Below, piece after piece: positions 1 through 11,409 of a stretch of 64,000 bases of DNA. The position numbers were made by a program, and so were the translations under genes. Source of the DNA: Bradyrhizobium sp. CB1717 (GTDB lineage Bacteria; Pseudomonadota; Alphaproteobacteria; Rhizobiales; Xanthobacteraceae); the NCBI RefSeq assembly GCF_029714325.1, contig NZ_CP121666.1:1550001-1614000 (forward strand), in the 5' to 3' direction. Every line of letters starts with the position of its first letter. Positions within the stretch are counted from its first letter, which is position 1. The notes under the pieces were generated by a model, which saw only the letters and a program-made list of their open reading frames with translations, was not told the origin of the DNA and searched no databases.

Positions 1-1
1 C

Positions 2-55
2 GATGCCTTCGTCTTCTGCGGAACCGACGCCTGCCGAGGGACAGGGCTAGGCTGA
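2..55 (+). CDS. Possible 3' tail of a gene entering from the left edge
   Basis: A plus-strand reading frame open from the window edge ends with TGA at 53-55 and has GC-rich third positions. A rho-independent terminator follows 40 bases later, which suggests that a plus-strand gene ends here. Only 17 codons are visible and the other two plus frames are also open for a short way, so neither frame nor product can be assigned. Confidence 0.2.
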   Translation, partial: DAFVFCGTDACRGTGLG

Positions 56-93
56 AAAGCCAGGTTCAATTCCCCGGCCATGATCGACACCGG

Positions 94-125
94 AAAGGCC
101 GCGGCGGCGACGCTGCGGCCTTTTT
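94..125 (+). terminator. Rho-independent terminator
   Basis: The arms AAGGCCGC and GCGGCCTT enclose a GC-rich loop and are followed by five T. It would end whatever plus-strand gene enters from the left edge. Confidence 0.6.
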
Positions 126-457
126 GCATCGCCGGATGGGGGGCGGATGCTGTCGATTCTTCGGGGTGAGTTGATTCGTTGCGTCGGTACCACGGAGCTG
201 AAGGCATCCGTACTTGCACGCACCCCTTATGCACTCTGGAGTGCAAATGATGTGGTCGAGAAGCCACACAGGCCGACAACCTTTCGCGCAAACGTTAAAA
301 CGCCTAAAAAGTCGGCAGATGCCCGCGCTTTTTGCTTCACCGTTCGCATCCCTCGCTCCAGATTGTCGCAGTAACGCAATTTTGCAGACAGGTCGCACGA
401 CCCCGGGGGGCTTCCGGGATCCGACTGGGAAGTAAGAACGGGTAGATGGGGATCGAA
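126..457 (+). promoter_or_regulatory. Long upstream region of the porin gene
   Basis: About 330 bases with no convincing gene. It contains a 16-base inverted repeat at 230-245 (TGCACTC-TG-GAGTGCA) and a second short inverted pair close by (TGTGG/CCACA, about 251-269). These are candidate regulator sites for the porin gene. No clear -35/-10 pair can be assigned by eye. Confidence 0.35.
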
Positions 458-1471
458 ATGAAAAAAGTGGCTTTGTTGGCAACGGCGCTGGCAATGGTGA
501 CGACGGGTTCGGCTTTCGCGGCAGACATGGCGGTGAAGGCCAAGAAGGCCCCGCCGGTGGTGGCTTTCGATCCTTGGGATATCGCCTTCGGCGGCGCGAT
601 CATGAGCGACTACATCTTCCGCGGTATCACCCAGTCGAACCACAAGCCGTCGGTCGCGGCCTATTTCGAGCCTCGCTACAACGTTACCAAGGACCTCCAG
701 CTCTATGTCGGCGTCGCCGGTGAGAGCATTTCCTTCCCGAACCGTGCTGCGGCCGAGATCGACGTCTACGGCGGTATCCGCCCGACCTTCGGTGCGTTCG
801 CCTTCGACATCGGCGTGTGGGGCTACCTGTATCCGGGCGGCACCTGCTACTTCGGCGGCACCGGCATCGACAACGCCGGCGTCTTCCAGGGCGCCGAGTG
901 CGCCGAGAAGGCCTTGCTCAACACCAACGTGATCAAGAAGGACCTGAGCTTCTTCGAAGTCTACGGCAAGTTCACCTACACCGTGAACGACAACTGGTCG
1001 TTCGGCGTGAACGAATACTACACCCCGAGCTATCTGAACTCGGGCGCCTGGGGCAACTACACCTCGATCGTCGGCAAGTATACGGCGCCGAGCACGGTGT
1101 TCGGCTCGAGCGGCGTCGGCATGTACGTGTCGGGTGAGTTCGGCCGTCAGTGGCTCGGCACCTCCGACAGCTTCTACGGCGTGCCGGCCTTCCCGAACGG
1201 CATCAAATACGCCGACTACAACACCTGGAACATCGGCATCGGCTTCACCTACAAGGTCATGACGCTGGATCTGCGCTACTCCGACACCGACCTGTCGAAG
1301 GGCGATTGCAACGCCTTCACCAGCGATTTCTCGGCACGCGGCAACATCACGGCGTCGAGCGGCACCTTCGTGACCCCGATCAATCCGTCGGGCGTCGGCT
1401 CCAACTGGTGCGGCGCGGCCGGCATCGCCAAGCTGTCGTTCGACCTGACGGCGATGACCAACCTGAAGTAA
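458..1471 (+). CDS. TorF-family putative outer-membrane porin
   Basis: 337-residue secreted beta-barrel protein predicted to sit in the outer membrane. Residues 1-21 are a classic signal peptide (MKKV start, hydrophobic core, cleavage after AFA). The mature part is rich in alternating aromatic and polar segments and ends in a short beta-strand-like tail. The stretch after residue 40 (AFGGAIMSDYIFRG) is the hallmark of the TorF/gcw_chp family of proteobacterial proteins. An in-frame ATG at 446 is also possible, but 458 gives the better signal peptide and has GGGG seven bases upstream. The gene stands alone between a long upstream region and its own terminator. Substrate is unknown. The family call is by recognition of the motif. 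Confidence 0.8.
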   Translation: MKKVALLATALAMVTTGSAFAADMAVKAKKAPPVVAFDPWDIAFGGAIMSDYIFRGITQSNHKPSVAAYFEPRYNVTKDLQLYVGVAGESISFPNRAAAEIDVYGGIRPTFGAFAFDIGVWGYLYPGGTCYFGGTGIDNAGVFQGAECAEKALLNTNVIKKDLSFFEVYGKFTYTVNDNWSFGVNEYYTPSYLNSGAWGNYTSIVGKYTAPSTVFGSSGVGMYVSGEFGRQWLGTSDSFYGVPAFPNGIKYADYNTWNIGIGFTYKVMTLDLRYSDTDLSKGDCNAFTSDFSARGNITASSGTFVTPINPSGVGSNWCGAAGIAKLSFDLTAMTNLK

Positions 1472-1495
1472 GTTTCTTCCCGGGACTACTCACCA

Positions 1496-1524
1496 GGGCG
1501 GCAGGGCAACCTGCCGCCCTTTTG
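1496..1524 (+). terminator. Rho-independent terminator of the porin gene
   Basis: A perfect GGGCGGCAGG / CCTGCCGCCC stem with a GCAA tetraloop is followed by TTTT, 25 bases after the porin stop codon. Confidence 0.85.
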
Positions 1525-1584
1525 CTTTGGGGCGTCTGCGGTCCGAAATGCGAGCCGGGAGAGCGGCGCCGCTGCCTCACACTC

Positions 1585-1708
1585 CGTCATTGCGAGCCAC
1601 CGGGTCCGCGCGAAGCGCGGCCCGATGACAGGCTCCGCGAAGCAATCCGGAGTCTTTCCGCCTTAGGCAGTCTGGATTGCTTCGTCGCAAGAGCTCCTCG
1701 CAATGACG
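1585..1708. repeat. Intergenic palindromic repeat, family A (long copy)
   Basis: Begins CGTCATTGCGAG and ends with its near inverse CTCGCAATGACG, with internal inverted pieces around GAAGCAATCC and GGATTGCTTCG. The same element recurs at 30246-30329, 36562-36648 and 42444-42530. It occupies most of the 335-base gap between the convergent porin and ABC transporter genes. Confidence 0.85.
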
Positions 1709-1806
1709 AGGCCCGAGTTGAGGGCGGCGTCCCTTAGCTAGACCGCAAGGAAGCCGCCCATCCGGTTCTTTTGAACGCGATTGTAGGCGAGAGACGCCCC
1801 TGCGCC

Positions 1807-3570
1807 TCAGCGCGCTGCCGTCGGCTCCCTCTCGGCCGGCGCGGCAGCATCGCCGAGGACATGGATCTCGCCGTCCTGCACCGTCGCCACCTTGCGGGTG
1901 TGAAAGACATCCAGCGTCGAGCGGTGGCCGATCGAGACGATGGTGGCTTGCGGCAGCTTCTCCGCCAGCAGCCGGTACAGCCGCGCCTCGGAAGGCTCGT
2001 CCAGCGACGCCGTGGCCTCGTCCAGGAAGAGATAGTCGGGTGCATGCAGCAGGGCGCGGGCGAGCCCGAGGCGCTGCTGCTCGCCGAGCGACAGCATCCG
2101 GTTCCAGTGACCGTCCTCCTCGAGGCGTCCGGCGAGGTTGGGCAGCCCGACCGCAATCAGCGTGTCCCTCACACGAGCGGCCTCGAACGTATCAGGCTTG
2201 GCCGGATAGACCACGGCGTCGCGCAGCTTTCCGACGGGGAAATAGGGGCGCTGCGGCAGCATCATCAGCCTGGCCTTTTCGGGGACGAGGATGGCACCGG
2301 TGCCGAACGGCCAGATGCCCGCGATGGCCCGGAACAGCGTCGACTTGCCGGAGCCGGACGGTCCGGTCACCAGCACGCGTTCCGAAGGTTGGATGGCAAA
2401 GGCATCGGCGGCAACCAGCGGCGTACCGTTGGGCAGGTTCACGCAGAGCTGCTCGAGGGCGATGATGCGGCGGCCGCCCGCGGCCTTGAGGGCGATCGCA
2501 GGCTCATGCGCCGGCAGGTTTGTGGAGGAGGCGACCGACATCTCGAAGCCGTCGAGGCGTGCGACGATCGCGCGCCATTCCGCCAGCGACCGGTAAGCCG
2601 TGACGAAGAACGACAACGCGCCTTGTACGCTGGAGAAGGCGGATGCGGTCTGCATCATGTCGCCGAGCTGGATCTTCTTGGCGAAGAAGGCGGGCGCCAC
2701 CAGCACATAGGGAAAGAGCACGGCGGCCTGCTGATAGCTCGCCGTGAACGCGGTGAGCCGTTTGGTCCGGCTCATGATGGCGTACCAGTTGCCGATCACG
2801 AAGCCGAAGCGATCCAGCAGCCGGCCGCGTTCGGCGCCTTCGCCCCTCAGCAGCGCGATCTGCTCGGAGTTCTCGCGGACACGGACGAGGTTGAAGCGGA
2901 AGTCGGCCTCATAGCGCTGCTGCTCGAAATTGAGGTTGACCAGCGGGCTGCCGATCCAGTGCGTCAGCGCGGTGCCGAAGATCGCGTAGATCAGCGCGCC
3001 CCAGCACAGATAACCCGGGATCATCAGATCGGTGCCGAACAGGTGCAGCGGCGCGGCGTTGGAGAGTCCCCAGAGGATGATCACGAAGGAGAACAGCGTC
3101 ACGATCGAGGAAAGCAGGCCGAGCCCGATCGTCAAGGTCTGCTCGACGAAGTTCTTGACGTCCTCGGTGATGCGCTGGTCCGGGTTATCGGCCGCATCGC
3201 CCTTGAGCTGCATACGGTAATGCGTGGCGTTCTCGAGCCATTCGCCGAGATAGTGCCGGGTCAGCCATTGCCGCCAGCGGATCTGGAGCCACTGGTTCAG
3301 GTACAGCTTGTAGACCGCCAGCGCGATATAGGTGGAGGCGAGGGCGACGAAGATCCAGATCTGCGTGACGAAGGCGTCCCAGTCGCTCGCCTGCAGAGCG
3401 CTGTAGAACCTGTTCTGCCACTGGTTCACCAGCACGTCGATCGCCACCAGCGCCAGCTCCATGGCAATGACGGCGCCGAGCAGGCCACGGCCGGCCCATT
3501 TGTCCTCGGATCGGAAATAGGGGATGGCGATTCGCCAGACGATCGCGAGCGTGGCGCGGATGTTGTTCAC
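1807..3570 (-). CDS. BacA/YddA-type ABC transporter, fused permease and ATPase
   Basis: Full-length half-transporter of 587 residues that would dimerise in the inner membrane. The N-terminal ~330 residues carry about six membrane segments of the SbmA/BacA-like type (COG4178). The C-terminal ATPase has Walker A GPSGSGKST near residue 403, signature LSLGEQQ near 491 and Walker B FLDEA near 511. The GTG start at 3570 is preferred to an ATG at 3600 because GAGGAG lies upstream of it and nothing similar precedes the ATG. The family includes E. coli YddA, mycobacterial vitamin B12/bleomycin importers and rhizobial BclA, which imports plant antimicrobial peptides. Whether this copy is BclA or a paralogue cannot be told from the window. 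It is divergent from the lactate permease, with 313 bases between the starts. Confidence 0.85.
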   Translation of the reverse strand: MNNIRATLAIVWRIAIPYFRSEDKWAGRGLLGAVIAMELALVAIDVLVNQWQNRFYSALQASDWDAFVTQIWIFVALASTYIALAVYKLYLNQWLQIRWRQWLTRHYLGEWLENATHYRMQLKGDAADNPDQRITEDVKNFVEQTLTIGLGLLSSIVTLFSFVIILWGLSNAAPLHLFGTDLMIPGYLCWGALIYAIFGTALTHWIGSPLVNLNFEQQRYEADFRFNLVRVRENSEQIALLRGEGAERGRLLDRFGFVIGNWYAIMSRTKRLTAFTASYQQAAVLFPYVLVAPAFFAKKIQLGDMMQTASAFSSVQGALSFFVTAYRSLAEWRAIVARLDGFEMSVASSTNLPAHEPAIALKAAGGRRIIALEQLCVNLPNGTPLVAADAFAIQPSERVLVTGPSGSGKSTLFRAIAGIWPFGTGAILVPEKARLMMLPQRPYFPVGKLRDAVVYPAKPDTFEAARVRDTLIAVGLPNLAGRLEEDGHWNRMLSLGEQQRLGLARALLHAPDYLFLDEATASLDEPSEARLYRLLAEKLPQATIVSIGHRSTLDVFHTRKVATVQDGEIHVLGDAAAPAEREPTAAR

Positions 3571-3883
3571 AGAGCTCTGTCTCCTCGAGGGGATGTGCAC
3601 AAATGCCCTGAGCCAAAGACTTGAGGCAATGGCGGAAATGGGCGCGCTTAGACTAAAGTCGCAAGTTCAGCAAATTGCGTTGGATTGTCGCAGCCCGCAA
3701 CCCTAGCATGGGCTCGACGGCGCGGGGCGGGGTGCTCTGGGATTTCGCGAGCTTGTGAGCGGAGGGGAACCGCCGCACTCACGAGGAATTCGCGTCCAGC
3801 CCGGGGTTATCGCTTACAGCGAAAAGGCAGGATCGGTTCTCCACGCGGGCCGTCTGCCGCAAACATGCGTGGGGAGGAAGACC

Positions 3884-5548
<1,665 letters not shown>

Positions 5549-5571
5549 CAGTCGGCATCTCGCCTCGAGGC

Positions 5572-5606
5572 AAATCCCCGCGAGGTTCGCTCTCGCGGGG
5601 ATTTTT
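5572..5606 (+). terminator. Rho-independent terminator of lctP
   Basis: A 13-base perfect stem (AAATCCCCGCGAG / CTCGCGGGGATTT) with a 7-base loop and a T run lies 24 bases after the lctP stop. Confidence 0.9.
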
Positions 5607-5686
5607 GCATTGCGCGCAGGCGAACCTTCTCAATGGCGCTGCCGTCTTATAGAAGGTGCGGCAAATCAGGTCGGTCGAGAGGTGTC

Positions 5687-6085
5687 ATGGTTTCGCTGAA
5701 GCAGATGGTGTGTGCTGTGTTTGCAATGCTGGCGATGTCCACGCTCGCGCGTGCCGAGGACGGTTTTCCGTTCGGCACCGAGATGACGCTGGAGGCGCTG
5801 CCGCAGGCGGGCTCGAAGCGGATTCCGAACATTGAGATCGGCGACAATGGCGAGGTCGTGCTCGAGCTCTGGTGCAAGGGCGGCAAGGGCCAGTTCTCGG
5901 TCGCCGGCAACACCGTGATCTTCGTCCCCGGCCAGATCCAGGACCGGTCCTGTCCGCAGGCCAAGGCCCAGGCCGACGATGAGCTGGTCGCGGCGCTCGG
6001 CAGCGTCGAGACCTGGAAGCGCCAGGGCGAGGTGCTGACCCTGATCGGCCCCAAGCCGCTGCGCTTTCGCGTGAACGGGAATTAG
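5687..6085 (+). CDS. Small secreted protein of unknown function
   Basis: 132 residues with a clear signal peptide (cleavage near AEDG, residue 23-24). The mature part is about 108 residues and contains two cysteines, LWCKGGKG and RSCPQ, that could form a disulfide. I recognise no family. The ATG at 5687 is chosen because GAGAGG precedes it and it begins the signal peptide; the frame is open further upstream. The gene is convergent with the next one, 54 bases away, and stands alone. Function cannot be inferred beyond a periplasmic or secreted location. Confidence 0.7.
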   Translation: MVSLKQMVCAVFAMLAMSTLARAEDGFPFGTEMTLEALPQAGSKRIPNIEIGDNGEVVLELWCKGGKGQFSVAGNTVIFVPGQIQDRSCPQAKAQADDELVAALGSVETWKRQGEVLTLIGPKPLRFRVNGN

Positions 6086-6139
6086 CTTGCTGTCATGCCC
6101 CGCCTAGTGCGCCATTGCGCACGGGGGGGCGGCGTCCGA

Positions 6140-7351
6140 CTACTTCCACACCGACTTGTCGGCGTCCCAGCGCTGGCCCTTCAGCTCCTTGACGAGCGCC
6201 TCGAGCGAGCCGTTGTCGTCGGGCAAATCGCCTTCCTCGTCGGCCGAGGCGTCGTCCGAGAGGTTGAGCTTGGCGCCGCTGCTCTCGTCGCTGGTCGTGG
6301 TCGCGGGGCTGCCGATCCAGAGCATCAGCTTGTCGGTGGTGCCGGGCTTGTCGGGCGAGACGAGCCCTGCGACCTCGATCGTGTCGGTGAGCTCGAGCGC
6401 CGGGTGATCCTGGTTCGGCCGCTTGAACACCAGCTTGAGCTTGCCGGTCGCCGGGTTGAAGCTTTGCGACACCGGCTTTGCCGCCAGCGTCCTGCTCAGC
6501 ACGCCCGCGACTGCGGCCGCGAGCCTGTCGCGGTTGATCTTGTCGCCGTCGCGCCAGTCGGCGGCGGGAAAACGGATGGTGCGGTCCATCTCGGTCATGC
6601 CCGCAGTCCAGCCTGCCGCGGTGACGCCCGGCATGGTCTTGAATTTTGCCAGCAGCGCGGCGGCGCGCTCCGGGTCGACCGACATGTTGATGGTCTGCTC
6701 GCCGGCGCGCAGCGCGTCGCAGCCGACATTGAGGCTCGCCAGCGTCACCTCGACCGCCTGGCCCTTCAGGCTCTTCAGGAACTCGGTTGCCGCATCCAGC
6801 TTGACCTTCACCGCGATCGCCTCCGGCGAGACGTCGGTGAAATCCTTCGGCTGCGACGTGATGCCGTCATCGGAGGTCTGGTTGTCCTGAAACTCCTTCT
6901 CGCTGAGATCGGAATTGTCGGGCGAGGTGACCTCGGTCACGGCCTGGCCAATGCTGATCTGACCGCGGAATTCGAAGGTGTCGCCGCTCTGCTTGCGCAG
7001 CAGCTTGACGCTGACGGGCGACTTCTCATTGATGCTCTGCGTCGTGCCGGTCAGGTTCTGGCCGGCGACCTGGAGATTGACGACGAAGCGGTCCTTGCGC
7101 TCGGAATTCTTCGCGACCGGGTAACAGACGTCGAGCACGGCTGCGGTGACCGTCTTGCCCTGGCGCGTCTCCTTCAGGATCACGTCGGCATTGCCGTCCA
7201 TCAGCCCGTCGATCGAGGTGAAATAGCGCGTCTCGGTTCCGCCCGGCGCAGTGGCCTTGGGCGACAATTTCATCTGGGCGGAGACGACTTCGGGCGAGAC
7301 GGCGAGCAGAGCCGCCAATAGGGCAGTCGAACAGACCAAGAGCGCGCGCAT
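6140..7351 (-). CDS. Secreted protein of unknown function
   Basis: 403 residues starting with a signal peptide (MRALLVCST..., cleavage after VSAQ near residue 25). The mature protein looks like a soluble periplasmic protein of mixed alpha/beta content with an acidic stretch (SDDASADEEGDLPDD) near residue 375. Two widely spaced cysteines (DVCYP and VGCDA) could form a disulfide. No family was recognised. The frame extends 24 codons upstream of this start, but those codons lie inside a palindromic repeat and precede the signal peptide, so the later ATG is preferred. It is transcribed alone, with the groEL terminator behind its promoter region. Confidence 0.65.
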   Translation of the reverse strand: MRALLVCSTALLAALLAVSPEVVSAQMKLSPKATAPGGTETRYFTSIDGLMDGNADVILKETRQGKTVTAAVLDVCYPVAKNSERKDRFVVNLQVAGQNLTGTTQSINEKSPVSVKLLRKQSGDTFEFRGQISIGQAVTEVTSPDNSDLSEKEFQDNQTSDDGITSQPKDFTDVSPEAIAVKVKLDAATEFLKSLKGQAVEVTLASLNVGCDALRAGEQTINMSVDPERAAALLAKFKTMPGVTAAGWTAGMTEMDRTIRFPAADWRDGDKINRDRLAAAVAGVLSRTLAAKPVSQSFNPATGKLKLVFKRPNQDHPALELTDTIEVAGLVSPDKPGTTDKLMLWIGSPATTTSDESSGAKLNLSDDASADEEGDLPDDNGSLEALVKELKGQRWDADKSVWK

Positions 7352-7373
7352 CGACGAAATCCTCGGGCAGTGG

Positions 7374-7420
7374 AGCATGATCGGGAAAAGTGTGAAGCGG
7401 TTTTCCGAAAAGATCATGCC
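7374..7420. repeat. Palindromic element, family G
   Basis: Imperfect inverted repeat with outer arms GCATGATC and GATCATGC and inner arms GGGAAAAG/TTTTCC around GTGTGAAGCGG. From memory, similar elements are common upstream of genes in Bradyrhizobium relatives. Only one copy is seen here, directly upstream of the 403-residue secreted protein. Confidence 0.6.
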
Positions 7421-7495
7421 CAAACAATCAGAATCGGCGTCACCGTAGTGGGTTTTGGCCGCCGGTTGAATCGGAAAGCTCGGGGTAGCGTCGGC

Positions 7496-7524
7496 AAAAA
7501 AGAAGGCCGCCCGGAGGCGGCCTT
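7496..7524 (-). terminator. Rho-independent terminator of groESL
   Basis: Read on the minus strand: AAGGCCGCC-TCCG-GGCGGCCTT followed by at least six T, 28 bases after the groEL stop codon. Confidence 0.9.
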
Positions 7525-7551
7525 CGTTGGTGCTGTAAAATGAGGACGGGC

Positions 7552-9295
<1,744 letters not shown>

Positions 9296-9332
9296 ACAGC
9301 CGCGCATTCAGCGGCCGTTCAGGCGGATGGCC

Positions 9333-9629
9333 TTAGGCCAGAACGCCCATGATGTCCGACTCCTTCATGATCAGGAGCTCTTCGTTGTCGATCTTGACCT
9401 CGGTGCCCGACCACTTGCCGAACAGCACGCGGTCGCCGACCTTGAGGTCGATCGGGATCAGCTTGCCGGTCTCGTCGCGGCCGCCGGGGCCGATGGCGAC
9501 AACCTCGCCCTGGGACGGCTTTTCCTTGGCGGTGTCCGGAATGATAATGCCGCCCTTGGACTTTTCCTCGGCGTCGATACGTTTGACCACGACACGGTCA
9601 TGCAGCGGACGAAATTTGGATTTAGCCAT
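9333..9629 (-). CDS. groES: Co-chaperonin GroES (Hsp10)
   Basis: 98 residues, standard length for the heptameric lid of GroEL. Family features visible are [12 protein letters not shown] at the start, the mobile-loop region [16 protein letters not shown] near residues 23-38 and the [14 protein letters not shown] segment. The start at 9629 follows TTTGGAGG-type Shine-Dalgarno bases read on the minus strand. It is the first gene of the groESL operon and lies 92 bases downstream of a CIRCE operator. Confidence 0.98.
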   Translation of the reverse strand: MAKSKFRPLHDRVVVKRIDAEEKSKGGIIIPDTAKEKPSQGEVVAIGPGGRDETGKLIPIDLKVGDRVLFGKWSGTEVKIDNEELLIMKESDIMGVLA

Positions 9630-9721
9630 GACGTTTCCCTTTGGAGGCTCGCTTCGGAAGTAGTGGAAGTGGGTGGGGCGGCGCTTCCGTTCCCCCTCGT
9701 CCCGAGGATCGAACGGCGCGC

Positions 9722-9748
9722 TTAGCAATCGGGCTTTCCGAGTGCTAA
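9722..9748. promoter_or_regulatory. CIRCE operator (HrcA site) of groESL
   Basis: TTAGCAATC-N9-GAGTGCTAA. Only one base of the left arm differs from the consensus TTAGCACTC-N9-GAGTGCTAA. The HrcA repressor binds such sites at normal temperature. Position upstream of groES fits a role at the promoter. Confidence 0.93.
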
Positions 9749-9944
9749 TAGTGCGCCCGGGAATATGGCTTGGCCGCGATCCTGTCAAGCAAAGGTGGTT
9801 AAGCGATTGGTGAGGCGGATATAGGATGGTGGCATTGGAAATTTGTTCGGGGCGCCGGCGTGTCAAAGGACGTCATTGCTCCGGCAGCGGTTTTGCGCTT
9901 GGCTGCGGGAGGGGTGCGGCCATGGTCTTGTTCGGGGGAATGCC

Positions 9945-10466
9945 ATGATCAGTTCAGCTCACGCGCGCACGGTCGCCAACCTGGCGGCTGCCTCTTGCCT
10001 GGCGCTGCTGCTCGGCGCCTGCGGCGGCGGCATGAGCCTGCCGTCCTTCTCGTCGTCGTCGCCGCCGCCCGAGGCGGAGCCCGGCACCGGTCCGGAAATG
10101 CCGGCGACCATCCGCGCCGACGAGATCGTCGGCCGCTGGGGCCTCGCCTCGTTCCAGAACCCGGCCGACCGCGCCCGCACCGAGGCCGCGGCTCGGTCCC
10201 AGTGCAAGAATCCTTACGTGATCACCGCCGGCTCCTCCGGTGGCGTGATCATGCATCTGGCCGACCAGGCGACGCCGCAGGAGCTGCGCCTGAAGGGCTC
10301 GCCCAGCGGCAAGAACTATATTGGCCCGGCCGGTCCCACCCCCGGCGATCAGGACCGTGAGATCGTTTCCTTCGATGGTCGCGTCCTGATCACCCGCTTC
10401 ATCGACAAGGACGCCGCCACCCGCTACGGCAACATGGTCTACGTCCGCTGCGCGCCAAGGGCGTGA
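9945..10466 (+). CDS. Predicted lipoprotein of unknown function
   Basis: 173 residues. A signal sequence ends in the lipobox LLLGAC, so Cys-26 or so should be lipidated. It is followed by a Ser/Pro-rich linker and then a compact domain beginning IVGRWGLASF, which resembles the first strand of lipocalin- or Omp19/Inh-like barrels, but this is only a similarity of pattern. Two further cysteines (QCKNPY, VRCAPRA) may pair. ATG 9945 is used because GGGGGAA lies just upstream and the signal peptide starts there. No operon partners; a repeat and a bidirectional terminator follow. Confidence 0.7.
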   Translation: MISSAHARTVANLAAASCLALLLGACGGGMSLPSFSSSSPPPEAEPGTGPEMPATIRADEIVGRWGLASFQNPADRARTEAAARSQCKNPYVITAGSSGGVIMHLADQATPQELRLKGSPSGKNYIGPAGPTPGDQDREIVSFDGRVLITRFIDKDAATRYGNMVYVRCAPRA

Positions 10467-10474
10467 TTTTTCCC

Positions 10475-10554
10475 CGTCATTCCGGGGCGGTCCGCAGGAC
10501 CGAACCCGGAATCTCGAGATTCCGGGTTCACGCTTCCCGTGCCCCGGAATGACG
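10475..10554. repeat. Intergenic palindromic repeat, family F
   Basis: CGTCATTCCGGGG at the left and CCCCGGAATGACG at the right, with an inner palindrome CCCGGAATCTCGAGATTCCGGG. A related copy is at 55886-56025 and a partial one at 35446-35495. Confidence 0.85.
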
Positions 10555-10570
10555 GTGTGAGACAGATCCA

Positions 10571-10609
10571 AAAACAAAAACGCCGGCTTGCGCCGGCGTT
10601 TTGCTTTTT
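10571..10609. terminator. Bidirectional terminator
   Basis: ACGCCGG-CTTG-type stem (CGCCGGC / GCCGGCG) with A-rich sequence on the left and T-rich on the right, placed between the convergent lipoprotein and cheZ genes, so it can serve both. Confidence 0.85.
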
Positions 10610-10623
10610 CCTGTCTCGCGCGC

Positions 10624-11409
10624 TCAGTCGAACAGCGCGTCGATGTCGTCCTGGGAGGCGTGGCCGACGTCGCCGGCGAGCTTGGGGCCGTTGAGGAGCT
10701 TCTCGTCCTCGCTGCGCTGGTCGACGGGCGCCGGCACATGGGCCTTGATCGCGTCGACGCCGCCCCAGATCTCCATCATCGCATTGATGTGCTGCTCGAT
10801 GAACTTCATCGTGGTCATGACCTTGCTGATGCGCTGGCCGGTCAGGTCCTGGAAGTTGCAGGCTTCGAAAATCGAGATGACGCGCTCCTGGATGTCGTCG
10901 GCGAGCCGCTTCTGCTGATCGGCCGAGTCCACCTTGGACATCGCGCTGGCGGCCTGGTCGATCGACTCGGCCGCTTCGAGGATCTGCTGGGTCGCCTGCT
11001 CGGTGCCGCCGACCACCGCGCCGAGCTCGCCATTGACCTTGGCCATCTCGCCGCCGTCGAAGCTCTTGCCATGCAGGGTCGCGATCTCGCGCTTGGTGCG
11101 GTCGATGGCGTCGTGAATGAGGTCGAGCTCGACCTTCAGCTTCTCGCACTGCTCGATCTGCGCCCGGTAGGTCTCGAGCATGGTGCGCGCCTCGGACAGC
11201 TCATGCGCCGTCGACGCGTCGATCGCCGCCATCGCGGCGCTGCCGGTCAGCGGGGCAGCCGTGATGCCCTTCGCCATCTGGGCGCGGATCGCGCGCAGCT
11301 CGGCCATGATCTCGCTGTGCATCGGCCCTGCCTCTTCAGTTACATCTAGAATGGGCATCTCGCCACCGGCGATATCCTCGACACGAAAACGCTTGCGGTG
11401 AACAGCCAT
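10624..11409 (-). CDS. cheZ: CheZ-family chemotaxis phosphatase
   Basis: 261 residues. CheZ dephosphorylates CheY-P and so resets the flagellar signal. The family signature FQDLTGQ is at residues 186-192, giving Asp-188 and Gln-192 in the positions of the catalytic Asp/Gln pair of enteric CheZ. Long helices flank it, as expected for the four-helix-bundle dimer. The last ten residues (SQDDIDALFD) form a short acidic amphipathic tail after a flexible linker, where enteric CheZ has its CheY-binding helix; this tail looks strikingly like the FliM N-terminal CheY-binding peptide. No other chemotaxis gene is adjacent. A single-domain CheY lies about 44 kb away. Confidence 0.88.
   Translation of the reverse strand: MAVHRKRFRVEDIAGGEMPILDVTEEAGPMHSEIMAELRAIRAQMAKGITAAPLTGSAAMAAIDASTAHELSEARTMLETYRAQIEQCEKLKVELDLIHDAIDRTKREIATLHGKSFDGGEMAKVNGELGAVVGGTEQATQQILEAAESIDQAASAMSKVDSADQQKRLADDIQERVISIFEACNFQDLTGQRISKVMTTMKFIEQHINAMMEIWGGVDAIKAHVPAPVDQRSEDEKLLNGPKLAGDVGHASQDDIDALFD

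Noticed and set aside
60..82. GGTTCAATTCC near the left edge looks like a tRNA T-loop
   Set aside because: The flanking bases do not form a proper T stem and no acceptor, D or anticodon arms can be drawn upstream.
1771..3624. 617-codon plus-strand frame opposite the ABC transporter
   Set aside because: Shadow frame; the minus strand has full Walker and signature motifs.
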